Assembly: GCF_013282725.1 (NCBI RefSeq)
Contig: NZ_CP054043.1
Location: 1,736,001-1,800,000 of the forward strand
Origin: Yersinia mollaretii ATCC 43969
Lineage (GTDB): Bacteria > Pseudomonadota > Gammaproteobacteria > Enterobacterales > Enterobacteriaceae
Direction of reading: 5' to 3'
DNA length: 64,000 bases
The position numbers were made by a program, and so were the translations under genes. How positions within the stretch are numbered: position 1 is the first letter of the stretch; every line of letters begins with the position of its first letter. Below are positions 11,067 through 22,901 of the stretch, piece after piece. The notes beneath the pieces are model-generated. The model made no database searches. It saw nothing but the letters and a program-made list of their open reading frames with translations, and had not been told where the DNA came from.

Positions 11067-11105
11067 CGGAGAACATAAGCAACGGATTCGGGCTTATGTT
11101 CTCCG
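11067..11105 (+). other. 14-bp perfect hairpin between hfq and hflX
   Basis: CGGAGAACATAAGC (11067-11080) pairs perfectly with GCTTATGTTCTCCG (11092-11105) around an 11-base loop, 24 bases after the hfq stop. Only a weak TTTT follows about 10 bases later, so this is not a textbook terminator. It could attenuate read-through into hflX or stabilise the hfq 3' end; both are inferences. Confidence 0.7.
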
Positions 11106-11141
11106 CACTAGCGGTTTTGATCCGTTTGAGAGGTTGCACGT

Positions 11142-12443
11142 TTGTTTGACCGCTATGAAGCCGGTGAGCAGGCCGTACTGGTCCATATCTATTTCTCGCA
11201 AGACAAAAACTCAGAGGATCTGCGCGAATTTGAAGCGTTGGTATCTTCTGCGGGCGTAGAGGCTTTGCAAATTGTGACGGGTAGTCGCAAAGCACCACAC
11301 CCTAAGTACTTTGTTGGCGAAGGAAAGGCCGTAGAAATTGCTGACGCGGTGAAAGCCAGTGGCGCGTCTGTTGTCCTGTTTGATCATGCCCTATCCCCAG
11401 CGCAAGAGCGAAATCTTGAGCGTTTGTGTGAGTGTCGAGTCATTGATCGTACTGGGCTAATTTTAGATATTTTTGCCCAACGGGCCCGTACCCATGAAGG
11501 TAAATTACAGGTCGAGTTAGCGCAATTGCGCCATATCGCGACCCGTTTGGTACGTGGTTGGACGCATCTTGAGCGTCAAAAGGGGGGGATTGGCCTAAGA
11601 GGGCCAGGTGAAACCCAGTTGGAGACTGACCGCCGTCTGCTACGCGACCGTATCACTTTGATTTTAAGTCGTTTAGAGCGTGTGGCAAAGCAGCGAGAGC
11701 AAGGGCGGCGTGCGCGTACCCGTGCTGATATTCCGACAGTATCCTTGGTGGGATATACCAACGCCGGTAAATCCAGCCTGTTTAACAAAATTACGGCAGC
11801 TGATGTTTATGCGGCTGACCAATTATTTGCCACACTGGATCCAACGTTACGCCGCATTAATGTGGCTGATGTGGGGGATACAGTATTGGCGGATACGGTA
11901 GGTTTTATCCGGCATCTGCCGCACGATCTGGTTGCTGCTTTTAAAGCAACACTACAAGAGACGCGGCAAGCTTCATTACTGTTACACATTATCGATGCAG
12001 CTGATCCTCGAGTCACTGAGAATATGGCCGCCGTCGATACTGTTTTGGCAGAGATCGAGGCCGATGAAATACCTACATTATTAGTAATGAATAAAATTGA
12101 TTTGTTGGATGATTTTGTCCCGCGAATTGATCGCAACGAAGACAATCTGCCAGTCAGAGTTTGGCTTTCTGCCCAAACCGGCGCAGGGATCCCGTTGCTC
12201 TTTCAAGCGTTGACGGAACGCCTTTCAGGTGAGATCGCACACTATGAATTGCGTTTACCGCCTCAGGCAGGTCGTCTACGTAGCCGTTTTTACCAGCTTC
12301 AGGCAATTGAAAAAGAGTGGATAGACGAGGACGGGAACGTCGGTATGGTGGTCAGAATGCCTATCGTGGATTGGCGTCGTCTCTGTAAACAAGAGCAGGA
12401 ATTGATCAGTTATATTACTAGTGAATCTGGTGTAGTTAATTAG
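11142..12443 (+). CDS. hflX: Ribosome-splitting GTPase HflX
   Basis: HflX is a ribosome-associated GTPase that can split stalled or heat-damaged 70S ribosomes. An N-terminal ATP-binding-like domain ([29 protein letters not shown]) and a glycine-rich hinge ([15 protein letters not shown]) precede the GTPase domain with GYTNAGKSS near 204-212, DTVGFI and NKID. The TTG at 11142 is the start: GAGAGG at 11128-11133 lies 8 bases upstream, the residues right after it match E. coli HflX, and E. coli also uses TTG. The length is 433 residues. Confidence 0.95.
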   Translation: MFDRYEAGEQAVLVHIYFSQDKNSEDLREFEALVSSAGVEALQIVTGSRKAPHPKYFVGEGKAVEIADAVKASGASVVLFDHALSPAQERNLERLCECRVIDRTGLILDIFAQRARTHEGKLQVELAQLRHIATRLVRGWTHLERQKGGIGLRGPGETQLETDRRLLRDRITLILSRLERVAKQREQGRRARTRADIPTVSLVGYTNAGKSSLFNKITAADVYAADQLFATLDPTLRRINVADVGDTVLADTVGFIRHLPHDLVAAFKATLQETRQASLLLHIIDAADPRVTENMAAVDTVLAEIEADEIPTLLVMNKIDLLDDFVPRIDRNEDNLPVRVWLSAQTGAGIPLLFQALTERLSGEIAHYELRLPPQAGRLRSRFYQLQAIEKEWIDEDGNVGMVVRMPIVDWRRLCKQEQELISYITSESGVVN

Positions 12444-12540
12444 TGGATTATCTGATCTTTCTTGTGAAAATAAGAGCCAGCGTCTTTGGCATGTGCTCTT
12501 GGCCTGAAGAAAACCAATCATAGAAGAATGGAGCTAAAAC

Positions 12541-13809
12541 ATGGCGTGGAATCAGCCCGGTAATAACGGACAGGACCGCGATCCGTGGGGGAGCAGCAAT
12601 AATAATGGCGGCAACTCTGGCGGAAATAACAATAATAAAGGTGGCCGTGACCAAGGGCCGCCTGATCTGGATGATATCTTCCGTAAACTGAGCAAAAAAC
12701 TGAGTAGCCTCGGTGGCAAAGGTGGCGGAAGCGGTAATGGCAACAATGGCGCAACACAAGGTCCTGGCTTCAGTGGGCGTATTGTGGGCATCGCGGTTGT
12801 GGCGGTTGTGGTTATCTGGGCGGCAAGTGGTTTCTATACAATTAAAGAAGCCGAGCGCGGTGTTGTGACTCGCTTGGGTAAATTAAGCCATATCGTGCAG
12901 CCTGGTTTGAACTGGAAACCGACCTTTATCGACGAAGTGACCCCAGTTAACGTTGAATCTGTGCGTGAATTGGCCGCTTCTGGTGTCATGCTGACCTCTG
13001 ATGAGAACGTGGTTCGCATCGAGATGAACGTGCAGTATCGCGTGACTGACCCGGCCGCTTATCTGTTTAGCGTGACGAATCCGGATGATAGTCTGCGTCA
13101 GGCAACAGACAGCGCCGTGCGTGGTGTTATCGGTAAATACACCATGGACAAAATTCTCACCGAAGGCCGTACCATCGTGCGTAGTGACACTCAGCGTGTA
13201 CTGGAAGAGACCATTCGTCCGTACAACATGGGGATAACACTGCTGGACGTTAACTTCCAGGCAGCACGTCCGCCGGAAGAAGTTAAAGCGGCATTTGATG
13301 ATGCGATTGCAGCCCGTGAAAACGAACAGCAGTACATTCGTGAAGCGGAAGCCTATACCAACGAAGTCCAGCCACGTGCTAATGGTCAGGCACAGCGTCT
13401 GTTAGAAGATGCCCGTGCTTATGCCGCACGTAAAGTGTTGGAAGCGCAAGGTGAGGTTGCTGGTTTTGCCAAGTTGTTGCCTGAGTATAAGGCTGCACCG
13501 GAAATTACCCGTGAGCGTCTGTACATCGAAACCATGGAGAAGGTTCTGGGCAAAACGCGCAAAGTGTTGGCTAGCGATAAAGGCAACAGTTTGATGGTGC
13601 TGCCATTGGATCAAATGCTGCGCGGTCAAGGCGCAGATAAAGCGGATGGCAACAAAGACACCAGCCTGCTTCGTTTGAATCCGCCTTCCTCTGCTAATAG
13701 CAGCCAAGAGTCTGGTGCAAGTAACTCAAGCTCAACCAGTGGCTCTATCATGGATCAGCGTCGAGCGAATGCTCAGCGTGATACTTCCACTCGCGTAGGG
13801 AGAGAATAA
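12541..13809 (+). CDS. hflK: FtsH modulator HflK
   Basis: HflK is an SPFH/prohibitin-family membrane protein that assembles with HflC into a large periplasmic cage around FtsH and modulates its proteolysis. The first 75 residues are cytoplasmic and rich in Asn, Gly and Asp. One transmembrane segment follows (about 81-98), then the SPFH domain (KEAERGVVTRLGKL, YRVTDPAAYLF), a long helical region and a Ser/Asn-rich tail. The 422-residue length is typical. It is co-directional with hflX and is followed by hflC after 3 bases. FtsH itself is encoded at 61066-63030. Confidence 0.97.
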   Translation: MAWNQPGNNGQDRDPWGSSNNNGGNSGGNNNNKGGRDQGPPDLDDIFRKLSKKLSSLGGKGGGSGNGNNGATQGPGFSGRIVGIAVVAVVVIWAASGFYTIKEAERGVVTRLGKLSHIVQPGLNWKPTFIDEVTPVNVESVRELAASGVMLTSDENVVRIEMNVQYRVTDPAAYLFSVTNPDDSLRQATDSAVRGVIGKYTMDKILTEGRTIVRSDTQRVLEETIRPYNMGITLLDVNFQAARPPEEVKAAFDDAIAARENEQQYIREAEAYTNEVQPRANGQAQRLLEDARAYAARKVLEAQGEVAGFAKLLPEYKAAPEITRERLYIETMEKVLGKTRKVLASDKGNSLMVLPLDQMLRGQGADKADGNKDTSLLRLNPPSSANSSQESGASNSSSTSGSIMDQRRANAQRDTSTRVGRE

Positions 13810-13812
13810 CCA

Positions 13813-14817
13813 ATGCGTAAGTCTATTTTACTTATCGTCGTTGTGGTGTTAGTCGCACTCTACGCTTCGCTGTTTGTGGTACAAGAAGGTCAGCGCGGGA
13901 TCGTGCTGCGCTTTGGTAAGGTATTGCGTGATAGTGATAACAAGCCTCTGGTGTACGCACCGGGCCTGCACTTCAAGATACCATTTATCGAAACAGTGAA
14001 GACGTTGGACGCCCGTATTCAGACCATGGATAACCAGGCTGACCGTTTCGTGACTAACGAGAAGAAAGACCTGATTGTTGACTCCTACCTGAAATGGCGT
14101 ATCAGTGATTTCAGCCGTTACTATCTGGCCACCGGCGGTGGTGATGTATCTCAGGCTGAAGTGCTGTTGAAACGTAAATTCAGTGACCGTTTGCGTTCTG
14201 AAATTGGTCGCCTGAATGTTCGCGACATTGTCACCGACTCTCGTGGTCGCCTGACTTCAGATGTGCGTGATGCACTGAATACCGGTAGTGTTGGTGATGA
14301 AGCTGTCACGACTGAAGCGGATGATGCGATTGCTTCAGCAGCGGCCCGTGTTGAACAGGAAACTCGTGGCAAACAGCCAGCGGTTAACCCGAACAGCATG
14401 GCGGCACTGGGTATCGAAGTGGTTGACGTACGAATCAAGCAAATCAACTTACCAGCTGAAGTTTCTGATGCAATCTTCCAGCGTATGCGTGCTGAACGTG
14501 AAGCGGTAGCCCGTCGTCACCGTTCACAGGGTCAGGAAGAAGCAGAGAAGTTGCGTGCAACGGCTGACTATGAAGTGACACGTACACTGGCAGAAGCAGA
14601 ACGTCAGGCGCGTATTACTCGCGGCGGCGGTGATGCAGAAGCGGCTCGTCTGTTTGCTGATGCATTCAGCAAAGACCCAGACTTCTATGCCTTCATTCGT
14701 AGCTTGCGTGCGTATGAAAATAGCTTCAACAGCGGCAATGATGTGATGGTGCTTAGCCCGGACAGTGATTTCTTCCGCTACATGAGATCACCGGATAACT
14801 CCAGCAAACGTCCATAA
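13813..14817 (+). CDS. hflC: FtsH modulator HflC
   Basis: HflC is the partner of HflK in the FtsH-HflKC complex. An N-terminal transmembrane segment (about 4-22, ILLIVVVVLVALYASLFV) leads to the SPFH domain, with EGQRGIVLRFGKV and the helical stretch MRAEREAVARRHRSQGQEEA. The length is 334 residues. Only 3 bases separate it from hflK, so the two are co-translated. A clear terminator follows. Confidence 0.97.
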   Translation: MRKSILLIVVVVLVALYASLFVVQEGQRGIVLRFGKVLRDSDNKPLVYAPGLHFKIPFIETVKTLDARIQTMDNQADRFVTNEKKDLIVDSYLKWRISDFSRYYLATGGGDVSQAEVLLKRKFSDRLRSEIGRLNVRDIVTDSRGRLTSDVRDALNTGSVGDEAVTTEADDAIASAAARVEQETRGKQPAVNPNSMAALGIEVVDVRIKQINLPAEVSDAIFQRMRAEREAVARRHRSQGQEEAEKLRATADYEVTRTLAEAERQARITRGGGDAEAARLFADAFSKDPDFYAFIRSLRAYENSFNSGNDVMVLSPDSDFFRYMRSPDNSSKRP

Positions 14818-14852
14818 CGGCTGTTGTTACAGCGCGTTTTGACCGAAACAGC

Positions 14853-14878
14853 AAGGCCCGTTCACGCGGGCCTTTTCT
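14853..14878 (+). terminator. hflC terminator
   Basis: The stem AAGGCCCG/CGGGCCTT (14853-14860 with 14867-14874), a 6-base loop and TTTTCTATTT end the nnr-hflC run 35 bases after the hflC stop. Confidence 0.85.
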
Positions 14879-14911
14879 ATTTGAGCCCGTTTTTATCTTT
14901 TGAGACAGACA

Positions 14912-15112
14912 ATGAATTCAACCATTTTGTTAGCATTGGCACTGGTTTTGGTGCTGGAAGGTCTTGGCCCGATGCTTTATCCCAAAGCCTGGCGCAAAAT
15001 GATTCAGGCAATGACCCAATTACCGGATACCACATTACGCCGTTTTGGCGGTGGATTAGTGGTTGCAGGCGTCGTTATCTACTACATGTTGCGTAGCCGC
15101 ATGGGTGGCTAA
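14912..15112 (+). CDS. yjeT: DUF2065 small membrane protein YjeT
   Basis: A 66-residue protein of unknown function, conserved between hflC and purA in enterobacteria. Two hydrophobic helices (ILLALALVLVLEGLGPMLY and GGGLVVAGVVIYYML) flank a short basic segment, so it is probably an inner-membrane hairpin. The open frame begins at 14900, but MNSTI at 14912 matches the family start and has GAGACA upstream. No function is assigned. Confidence 0.88.
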   Translation: MNSTILLALALVLVLEGLGPMLYPKAWRKMIQAMTQLPDTTLRRFGGGLVVAGVVIYYMLRSRMGG

Positions 15113-15178
15113 ATGTAAGCACAAAAATTGTTCAGTTATGTGTTAAAAAGTACTGAAAGCCGCCGTATGAGATGTTAG

Positions 15179-16510
<1,332 letters not shown>

Positions 16511-16570
16511 TTGATGATTGATTGGCTAACCGCCAAAAATCAGCATTCAGATGTGCGTGTTTGAAGTAAT

Positions 16571-16599
16571 AGCCGGGCTTGCGTCCGGCTTTATTGTTT
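16571..16599 (+). terminator. purA terminator
   Basis: The stem AGCCGG/CCGGCT (16571-16576 with 16585-16590) with an 8-base loop is followed by TTATTGTTTG. It lies 60 bases past the purA stop. Confidence 0.75.
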
Positions 16600-16755
16600 G
16601 TGCTCTTCTTGCATTTGCTGCAGGTCTACAACGCCAATGAATTTGGGGATGAAATCTAGGCTGAAATTGCCCCCAATATGCCGTTTTACATCAAAAAACT
16701 CACCCGCCACCTAAATGATTAGCCGCAAGCTTTATGGCTGGTTTATCATTCAAGG

Positions 16756-16943
16756 TATATATCAGTCATACTTCAAGTTGCATGTGCGTTGGCTGCCTTC
16801 GTTCACTGATGTAAGCTCTTGGGAATTATGAGCCTCATTAGAGGCTCACCCTACGGGCCAGCACTTGTGCTGTTCAAAATGGTTTACAACCAATTTGTCG
16901 CTCGGTGGCCGCTTTCCTGTAACTCGAATTATTTAGGATATAA
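16756..16943. repeat. ERIC element with internal insertion
   Basis: The ends are ERIC-like (tatatcagtcatacttcaag ... aactcgaattatttaggata), and the internal ATGTAAGCTCTTGGGAATTA matches the classic ERIC primer site with two differences. The 188-base length exceeds the usual 127 because of about 60-70 extra bases after that site (from roughly 16830), containing a small palindrome gagcctcattagaggctc. Long ERICs with an insertion of about 70 bp are known. This element fills most of the purA-nsrR gap, 96 bases before the nsrR start. Confidence 0.8.
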
Positions 16944-17039
16944 GTTTCTAAATAGCACCTAGAATCGCACTTATGACCGATCAAAAATGTGTCATCTTAG
17001 ATGGGTTTAAGCCGGGTAAACTGATACTCAGGGGTATAC

Positions 17040-17465
17040 GTGCAGTTAACAAGTTTTACTGATTATGGTTTGCGGGCGCTTACTTATATGGCCTCGCTGC
17101 CTGAAGGCCAAATGACCAGCATTTCTCAGGTCACTGAAGTCTATGGCGTGTCTCGCAATCATATGGTTAAAATAATCAATCAGTTGAGCCGTGTCGGGTT
17201 GGTAACGGCGGTGCGGGGCAAAAATGGCGGGATACGGCTGGGTAAGCCTGCCGAGCAGATTCGAATTGGTGACGTTGTGCGCCAGCTTGAGCCACTCTCT
17301 TTGGTGAATTGCAGTAGCGATTTTTGCCACATAACACCCGCTTGCCGCTTGAAACAAGTGCTTAATCAGGCGGTACAGAGTTTCCTTAACGAGCTGGATA
17401 ACTATACTTTGGCTGACATGGTCCAAGATAATGCCCCGCTCTATAAACTATTACTTGTTGAGTAG
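17040..17465 (+). CDS. nsrR: Nitric-oxide-sensing repressor NsrR
   Basis: NsrR is an Rrf2-family iron-sulphur repressor that lifts from DNA when NO reacts with its cluster, inducing hmp, ytfE and similar genes. The N-terminal winged helix has [14 protein letters not shown], and the cluster cysteines are Cys91, Cys96 and Cys102 in [13 protein letters not shown]. The start is GTG at 17040, which gives the family N-terminus [14 protein letters not shown] and 141 residues. It is followed by rnr as in E. coli. A likely target operator lies upstream of ytfE in this window (29568-29592). Confidence 0.97.
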   Translation: MQLTSFTDYGLRALTYMASLPEGQMTSISQVTEVYGVSRNHMVKIINQLSRVGLVTAVRGKNGGIRLGKPAEQIRIGDVVRQLEPLSLVNCSSDFCHITPACRLKQVLNQAVQSFLNELDNYTLADMVQDNAPLYKLLLVE

Positions 17466-17575
17466 TTTTTATAATAAAACATGTGTATGCCCAATAGATT
17501 TGCAAGGTGCAGCAACCCCCTGCAACTTTAAGTCCGAAAGGGATACAGCCTGCTGCTGACAACGGAGGAACCGCA

Positions 17576-20143
17576 ATGTCACAAGATCCATTCTTGGAAC
17601 GAGAAGCAGAGAAATATGAGTCACCGATCCCGAGCCGGGAATTCATTTTGACTCATCTCGCCAAGCGCGAAACACCTGCCAGCCGTGAAGAGCTGGCCAA
17701 TGAACTCAATTTAACTGGCGAAGAGGCTCTAGAGGCTCTGCGTCGCCGCCTGCGCGCGATGGAGCGTGATGGGCAGTTAATCTTCACCCGTCGCCAGTGC
17801 TACGCCTTGCCGGAGCGTCTGGACTTATTACGCGGTACTGTTATTGGTCACCGTGATGGTTTCGGTTTTTTACGGGTTGAAGGCAGCAAAGACGATCTCT
17901 ATCTCTCTGCTGAACAGATGAAAACCGCGATTCATGGCGATGTGGTATTGGCCCAAGCCGTTGGTGCTGATCGCAAAGGCCGCCGTGAAGCGCGTATCGT
18001 GCGAGTATTGGTACCGAAAACCAGCCAAATCGTGGGCCGCTACTTTACCGACGCGGGTACGGGTTTTGTGGTGCCCGATGATGGTCGCTTGAGTTTCGAT
18101 ATTCTGATCCCACCCGAGTCTATCAATGGTGCGCGGATGGGTTATATGGTAGTGGTGGAGCTGACCCAACGCCCAACTCGCCGCACCAAAGCCGTCGGTA
18201 AGATTGTTGAAGTCCTCGGCGAGAACATGGGCACCAGCATGGCGGTGGATATCGCGCTGCGTACTCATGAAATCCCGCACACGTGGCCGCCTCAGGTAGA
18301 AAAACAGGTCGCAGACCTGAAAGAACAAGTGCCGGAAGAGGCGAAAAAAGGGCGGGTGGATTTACGCAACCTGCCACTGGTCACGATTGATGGCGAAGAT
18401 GCCCGTGACTTCGATGACGCCGTGTATTGCGAGAAAAAACGCGGTGGCGGCTGGCGTTTGTGGGTTGCCATTGCGGATGTCAGCTACTATGTGCGACCGC
18501 GCACGGCACTGGATGATGAAGCCCGCAGCCGTGGTAACTCAGTCTACTTCCCGTCGCAAGTGATCCCGATGCTGCCGGAAGTGCTGTCAAACGGCCTCTG
18601 TTCCCTAAATCCGCAGGTAGACCGCCTGTGTATGGTGTGTGAGATGACCATCTCCGCACAGGGCAAGCTTTCATCCTCCAAGTTCTATGAAGCGGTGATG
18701 AGCTCCCATGCACGCCTGACCTACACTAAAGTGTGGCGCATCATTGATGGCGAAGAGTCGCTGCGTGAGCAATATAAGCCGCTGGTGCCGCATCTGCTAG
18801 AGCTGCATACCATGTACAAGGCGCTGGATCAGGCCCGTGCTGAGCGGGGCGGTATTGCGTTCGAAACCGAAGAAGCCAAGTTCATTTTCAATGCCGAACG
18901 GCGCATTGAACGCATCGAATCGACGGTGCGTAATGACGCGCATAAATTGATTGAAGAGTGCATGATTTTGGCGAACATCGCCGCCGCGCGTTTTGTTGAG
19001 AAACACAACGAGCCGGCCCTGTTCCGCGTGCATGATCGCCCAAGTGACGACCATATCTCAGCGCTGCGTAGTGTGCTCAATGAGCTGGGTCTGACACTCG
19101 GTGGTGGCCTGAAACCTGAGCCGAAAGATTATGCGGTGTTGATGGATGAAGTCGCCGACCGCCCGGATCATGAGATGCTGCAAACCATGCTGCTACGCTC
19201 AATGAAACAAGCGATTTACGATCCGGAAAACCGGGGGCACTTTGGTTTGGCGCTGGCCTCCTATGGTCACTTCACCTCGCCAATTCGCCGCTATCCTGAC
19301 TTGGCGATGCATCGGGCTATCAAGTACCAGCTCGCCAAAGAGCAGGGCAATGTGAAAGAGCGCTGGACACCGACCGGCGGCTGGCACAGTGAGTACGAAG
19401 AGATGCTGCAATTGGGCGAACACTGCTCAATGACTGAGCGCCGCGCGGATGAAGCTACCCGCAATGTGGCGGACTGGCTGAAGTGTGACTTTATGCAGGA
19501 TCAGGTGGGCAAAGAGTTCACCGGTATTATCGCCAGTGTCACTGGCTTTGGCTTCTTCGTGCGCCTCGATGATCTGTTTATTGATGGGCTGGTGCATGTT
19601 TCCAGCCTGGACAATGACTACTACCGCTATGACAATATTGGCCAGCGTCTGATCGGCGAATCTTCCGGTATGGTTTACCGGTTGGGTGACACCGTAGAAA
19701 TTCGCGTGGAAGCGGTGCATATGGATGAGCGCAAAATTGATTTTGCTCTGGTCTCCAGTGCGCGTAAGCCGCGTGGTGAAGGTAAAACCGCCCGTGATAA
19801 GGCGAAGAAAGCCGATGGTCAACGCAGCATGCGTGACACCTCATCAAGCCGTGGTGGTCGTGGCAGTGCATCCGGTGCGCCGCGTCGTGATCGTGCGCCA
19901 ACAGGCGATCGGGCACCGGCGGGGGCGGGGCAAAAACGGCCTCGTCGCGCTAAAAAGCCCGCGAACTTCGAACCGGACAGTGCTTTCCGCCCGGTAGAGG
20001 CCGCCGCGCCGCTGGATGATAAAGCGATCGCTGAGAAAAAAGCCAAAGCGAAAGCAAAAAGAGCTTCCGCTAAAACGAAAAAAATTGCCGCCGCCACCAA
20101 GGCCAAGCGCGCGAAGAAGAAAACCAGTAGCGATCAGTCGTGA
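17576..20143 (+). CDS. rnr: Ribonuclease R
   Basis: RNase R is a processive 3'-5' exoribonuclease that digests structured RNA and acts with tmRNA on non-stop messages. In order there are an N-terminal helix-turn-helix, two cold-shock domains, the RNB catalytic domain with [13 protein letters not shown], an S1 domain ([19 protein letters not shown]) and a long Lys/Arg/Ala-rich tail. The frame opens at 17507, but MSQDPF at 17576 matches the family and has CGGAGG at 17563-17568. That gives 855 residues, longer than E. coli (813) because the basic tail is extended. Confidence 0.96.
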   Translation: MSQDPFLEREAEKYESPIPSREFILTHLAKRETPASREELANELNLTGEEALEALRRRLRAMERDGQLIFTRRQCYALPERLDLLRGTVIGHRDGFGFLRVEGSKDDLYLSAEQMKTAIHGDVVLAQAVGADRKGRREARIVRVLVPKTSQIVGRYFTDAGTGFVVPDDGRLSFDILIPPESINGARMGYMVVVELTQRPTRRTKAVGKIVEVLGENMGTSMAVDIALRTHEIPHTWPPQVEKQVADLKEQVPEEAKKGRVDLRNLPLVTIDGEDARDFDDAVYCEKKRGGGWRLWVAIADVSYYVRPRTALDDEARSRGNSVYFPSQVIPMLPEVLSNGLCSLNPQVDRLCMVCEMTISAQGKLSSSKFYEAVMSSHARLTYTKVWRIIDGEESLREQYKPLVPHLLELHTMYKALDQARAERGGIAFETEEAKFIFNAERRIERIESTVRNDAHKLIEECMILANIAAARFVEKHNEPALFRVHDRPSDDHISALRSVLNELGLTLGGGLKPEPKDYAVLMDEVADRPDHEMLQTMLLRSMKQAIYDPENRGHFGLALASYGHFTSPIRRYPDLAMHRAIKYQLAKEQGNVKERWTPTGGWHSEYEEMLQLGEHCSMTERRADEATRNVADWLKCDFMQDQVGKEFTGIIASVTGFGFFVRLDDLFIDGLVHVSSLDNDYYRYDNIGQRLIGESSGMVYRLGDTVEIRVEAVHMDERKIDFALVSSARKPRGEGKTARDKAKKADGQRSMRDTSSSRGGRGSASGAPRRDRAPTGDRAPAGAGQKRPRRAKKPANFEPDSAFRPVEAAAPLDDKAIAEKKAKAKAKRASAKTKKIAAATKAKRAKKKTSSDQS

Positions 20144-20231
20144 CCGCTGTTGCCGGGTGGCTTCGGTCACCCGCATTAATTTAATCATTGGCAGGCCAAT
20201 CCGACCCTGCCAACACATGTAAAAGAGCATC

Positions 20232-20972
20232 ATGAGCGAAATTATTTACGGCATTCACGCCGTCAAAGCCCTGCTAGACAACGACCCACAACGTTTTCTG
20301 GAAGTTTTTATTCTGAAAGGCCGTGACGATCGTCGCCTACAGCCATTGGTCGCGGAGCTGGAAGCGGCCGGGTTAGTGATTCAGGTTGCCAACCGCCAGT
20401 GGTTGGACGCGCAGGTGGAGGGGGGTGTCCATCAGGGGATCGTCGCGCGAGTACGTGAAGGGCGTCAGTATCAGGAAAATGATCTGCCGGCCTTGCTGAA
20501 AAGCGTGGAGATGCCTTTCCTGTTGGTGCTGGATGGCGTGACTGACCCCCATAATTTGGGTGCCTGTTTACGTAGCGCGGATGCTGCTGGCGTCCACGCT
20601 GTCATCGTGCCTCGTGATCGTTCCGCCCAGCTCAATGCGATTGCTAAAAAAGTGGCCAGTGGTGCTGCCGAAAACGTGCCATTGATTAAAGTGACCAATC
20701 TGGCGCGCACCCTGCGCGTGCTACAAGAGCACAATGTCTGGATTGTGGGCACAGCGGGTGAAGCGGACCACACACTGTATCAGAGCAAAATGACTGGGCC
20801 GATGGCACTGGTGATGGGGGCGGAAGGCGAAGGTATGCGCCGTTTGACTCGTGAACACTGCGATGAGCTTATCAGCATTCCGATGGCGGGAACCGTCTCT
20901 TCGCTGAACGTCTCGGTTGCCACTGGAGTCTGCTTATTTGAAGCTGTGCGCCAGCGATCGCTGAAAGCGTAA
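20232..20972 (+). CDS. rlmB: 23S rRNA 2'-O-methyltransferase RlmB
   Basis: RlmB methylates the 2'-O of G2251 in the 23S rRNA P-loop. It is a SPOUT (SpoU) enzyme with an N-terminal substrate-binding domain and the trefoil-knot motifs [32 protein letters not shown] and [18 protein letters not shown]. The length is 246 residues. It lies 88 bases after rnr, probably in the same transcript, and ends at a strong terminator. Confidence 0.97.
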   Translation: MSEIIYGIHAVKALLDNDPQRFLEVFILKGRDDRRLQPLVAELEAAGLVIQVANRQWLDAQVEGGVHQGIVARVREGRQYQENDLPALLKSVEMPFLLVLDGVTDPHNLGACLRSADAAGVHAVIVPRDRSAQLNAIAKKVASGAAENVPLIKVTNLARTLRVLQEHNVWIVGTAGEADHTLYQSKMTGPMALVMGAEGEGMRRLTREHCDELISIPMAGTVSSLNVSVATGVCLFEAVRQRSLKA

Positions 20973-20995
20973 TCTCACTTTCGTTAAGCTGAGTC

Positions 20996-21028
20996 AAAAA
21001 GCCAACATTCACGGATGTTGGCTTTTTT
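20996..21028 (+). terminator. nsrR-rnr-rlmB terminator
   Basis: The stem AAAAAGCCAACAT/ATGTTGGCTTTTT (20996-21008 with 21015-21027) has a 6-base loop and a run of Ts. The A-run on the other side means it could also work in reverse. Confidence 0.9.
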
Positions 21029-21248
21029 ATTTTTAATCTTGGGAATTAATCCAAATTATCAGTGAGATGTCGGTATTTGATTCCTGTTTGTGATGAGTCT
21101 GTCAGCAAAAAAAACCACCTGCACCATACTTAACCCTGATTTATGAATGCCGATTAAACATTCATACCTAAGATCACTGGCGCTACCGATCGCTTACCCC
21201 CTCTGTAGCGCCAAATACGCAGGGCATAGTACCTAAATGGAGGAAGGT

Positions 21249-22883
21249 ATGGAGTGGCAGACTCACTTGGTTTTCAATCAGCCTGAACCCTTATCGAACA
21301 GCAACTTATTTCTGTCTGATATGGCATTGCGGGAAGCTGTGGTACGAGAGCACGCGGGTTGGGATGGAGAGGCACTCTCTCTGATGGGGCTACAACTGGG
21401 TTCGCAGGAGTCACTGGAGTTAGGGCGGTTGGCAAACAATAACCCACCTGAATTATTGCGTTACGACGCCGCTGGTCAGCGATTGGATCAGGTGCGATTT
21501 CACCCTGCGTGGTATGTGTTGATGCAGGAGTTGGTCAAGCATCGGGTGCATAATCTACCTTGGCAAGAAGATGCCCGTATCGGCTCCTTTGTGGCGCGAG
21601 CAGCACGTTTTATCCTCCATGCACAGGTAGAAGCAGGGTCGCTCTGCCCCATTACCATGACATTTGGTGCCATTCCGTTGTTGCAACAGACTCTCCCGCC
21701 ACTATTTAAAAACTGGCTACCGCCGCTGCTTTCAGATCGCTATGACTCCCACCAGACCGTCGGGAGTCAGAAGCGGGGTTTGCTGATTGGCATGGGCATG
21801 ACGGAAAAACAGGGCGGGTCTGATGTGCTCAGCAATACTACCCGCGCGGAGCCATTGGGTATGCGCGGTAATGGTGAGGCTTATCGTCTGGTGGGTCATA
21901 AGTGGTTTTTCTCGGTGCCGCAAAGTGATGCACACCTTGTATTGGCGCAGGCCGAGGGAGGCTTGTCTTGCTTCTTCTTACCTAAAATATTGCCTGATGG
22001 CACCTATAACGCCATTCGATTAGAGCGGCTGAAAGATAAGCTTGGCAACCGATCGAATGCCAGCAGTGAAGTTGAATTTGATCAAGCCACCGCATGGCTG
22101 TTGGGGGATGAGGGCGACGGCATTCGCCAAATCCTGAAAATGGGCGGCTATACCCGCTTTGATTGCGCGCTGGGCAGTCATGGCCTGATGCGCCGCGCCT
22201 TCTCTGTCGCGCTGTATCACGCCTGGCAGCGGCAGGCTTTCGGCAAGCCATTGGTAGACCAACCCTTGATGCGGCAAGTACTGAGCCGCATGGCATTGCG
22301 TCTGGAGGGGCATACGGCACTGCTGATGCGTTTAGCCCGCGCATGGGAAAAGCCCAATGAGGCTCACGAGCAGATATTCAGCCGCCTGCTAACCCCAGCG
22401 GCAAAGTACCGAGTCTGCGGGCAGGGCAGCGCCTTTGTGGCCGAGGCGATGGAGGTGCTGGGCGGGATTGGTTATTGCGAGCAGAGCGAACTGCCCCGGC
22501 TTTATCGTGAAATGCCGGTCAACAGCATTTGGGAAGGCTCCGGCAACATTATGTGTCTTGATGTGCTGCGGACATTTCGCAAGCTGCCCATGGCAATCGA
22601 GATGCTACAGCAGGAGTTCTATCCGGTGCGCGGGCAGAATCGGTTGTTTGATCGCGCATGGCGGCAGTTGCAACAGCGGCTGAAAAACCCTAAGGAAGAG
22701 CAGGGGCGAGCGCTCACCCAACAGCTATTTGATCTGTGCTGCGCGGCGCAATTACTGCGTTTCGCCTCACCGCCGCTGGCTGATGCTTGGTGCCGCATGA
22801 CACTCGATCATCGTGACCAATATATGTTACCAGAAGCCATTTGTGCGCCGTTGCTAAGCCGTGCGACGGGGCTATCGGTATAA
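21249..22883 (+). CDS. aidB: Acyl-CoA dehydrogenase-family protein AidB
   Basis: AidB is a flavoprotein of the acyl-CoA dehydrogenase family, induced by alkylation through Ada in E. coli and able to bind DNA. Its true substrate is unsettled. Recognisable blocks are CPITMTFGAIPLL, GMGMTEKQGGSDVLSNTTRA, KLGNRSNASSEVEF and EVLGGIGYCEQSELPRLYRE. The ATG at 21237 is in frame, but the next ATG (21249) has GGAGGAAGG at 21239-21247 and gives the family start MEWQTH, 544 residues. Whether Ada controls it here cannot be told from the sequence. Confidence 0.94.
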   Translation: MEWQTHLVFNQPEPLSNSNLFLSDMALREAVVREHAGWDGEALSLMGLQLGSQESLELGRLANNNPPELLRYDAAGQRLDQVRFHPAWYVLMQELVKHRVHNLPWQEDARIGSFVARAARFILHAQVEAGSLCPITMTFGAIPLLQQTLPPLFKNWLPPLLSDRYDSHQTVGSQKRGLLIGMGMTEKQGGSDVLSNTTRAEPLGMRGNGEAYRLVGHKWFFSVPQSDAHLVLAQAEGGLSCFFLPKILPDGTYNAIRLERLKDKLGNRSNASSEVEFDQATAWLLGDEGDGIRQILKMGGYTRFDCALGSHGLMRRAFSVALYHAWQRQAFGKPLVDQPLMRQVLSRMALRLEGHTALLMRLARAWEKPNEAHEQIFSRLLTPAAKYRVCGQGSAFVAEAMEVLGGIGYCEQSELPRLYREMPVNSIWEGSGNIMCLDVLRTFRKLPMAIEMLQQEFYPVRGQNRLFDRAWRQLQQRLKNPKEEQGRALTQQLFDLCCAAQLLRFASPPLADAWCRMTLDHRDQYMLPEAICAPLLSRATGLSV

Positions 22884-22901
22884 CATTTATGGATGCCACC
22901 A

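Noticed and set aside
16980-17010. catcttagatg near the nsrR start as an NsrR autoregulatory site
   Set aside because: Only a short 11-base palindrome; it lacks the long ATGYAT arms seen at ytfE, so I do not call it.
19800-20140. Low-complexity lysine/alanine-rich stretch at the end of rnr as a frameshift or fusion
   Set aside because: RNase R normally ends in a long basic tail; the frame is open and the motifs before it are intact.
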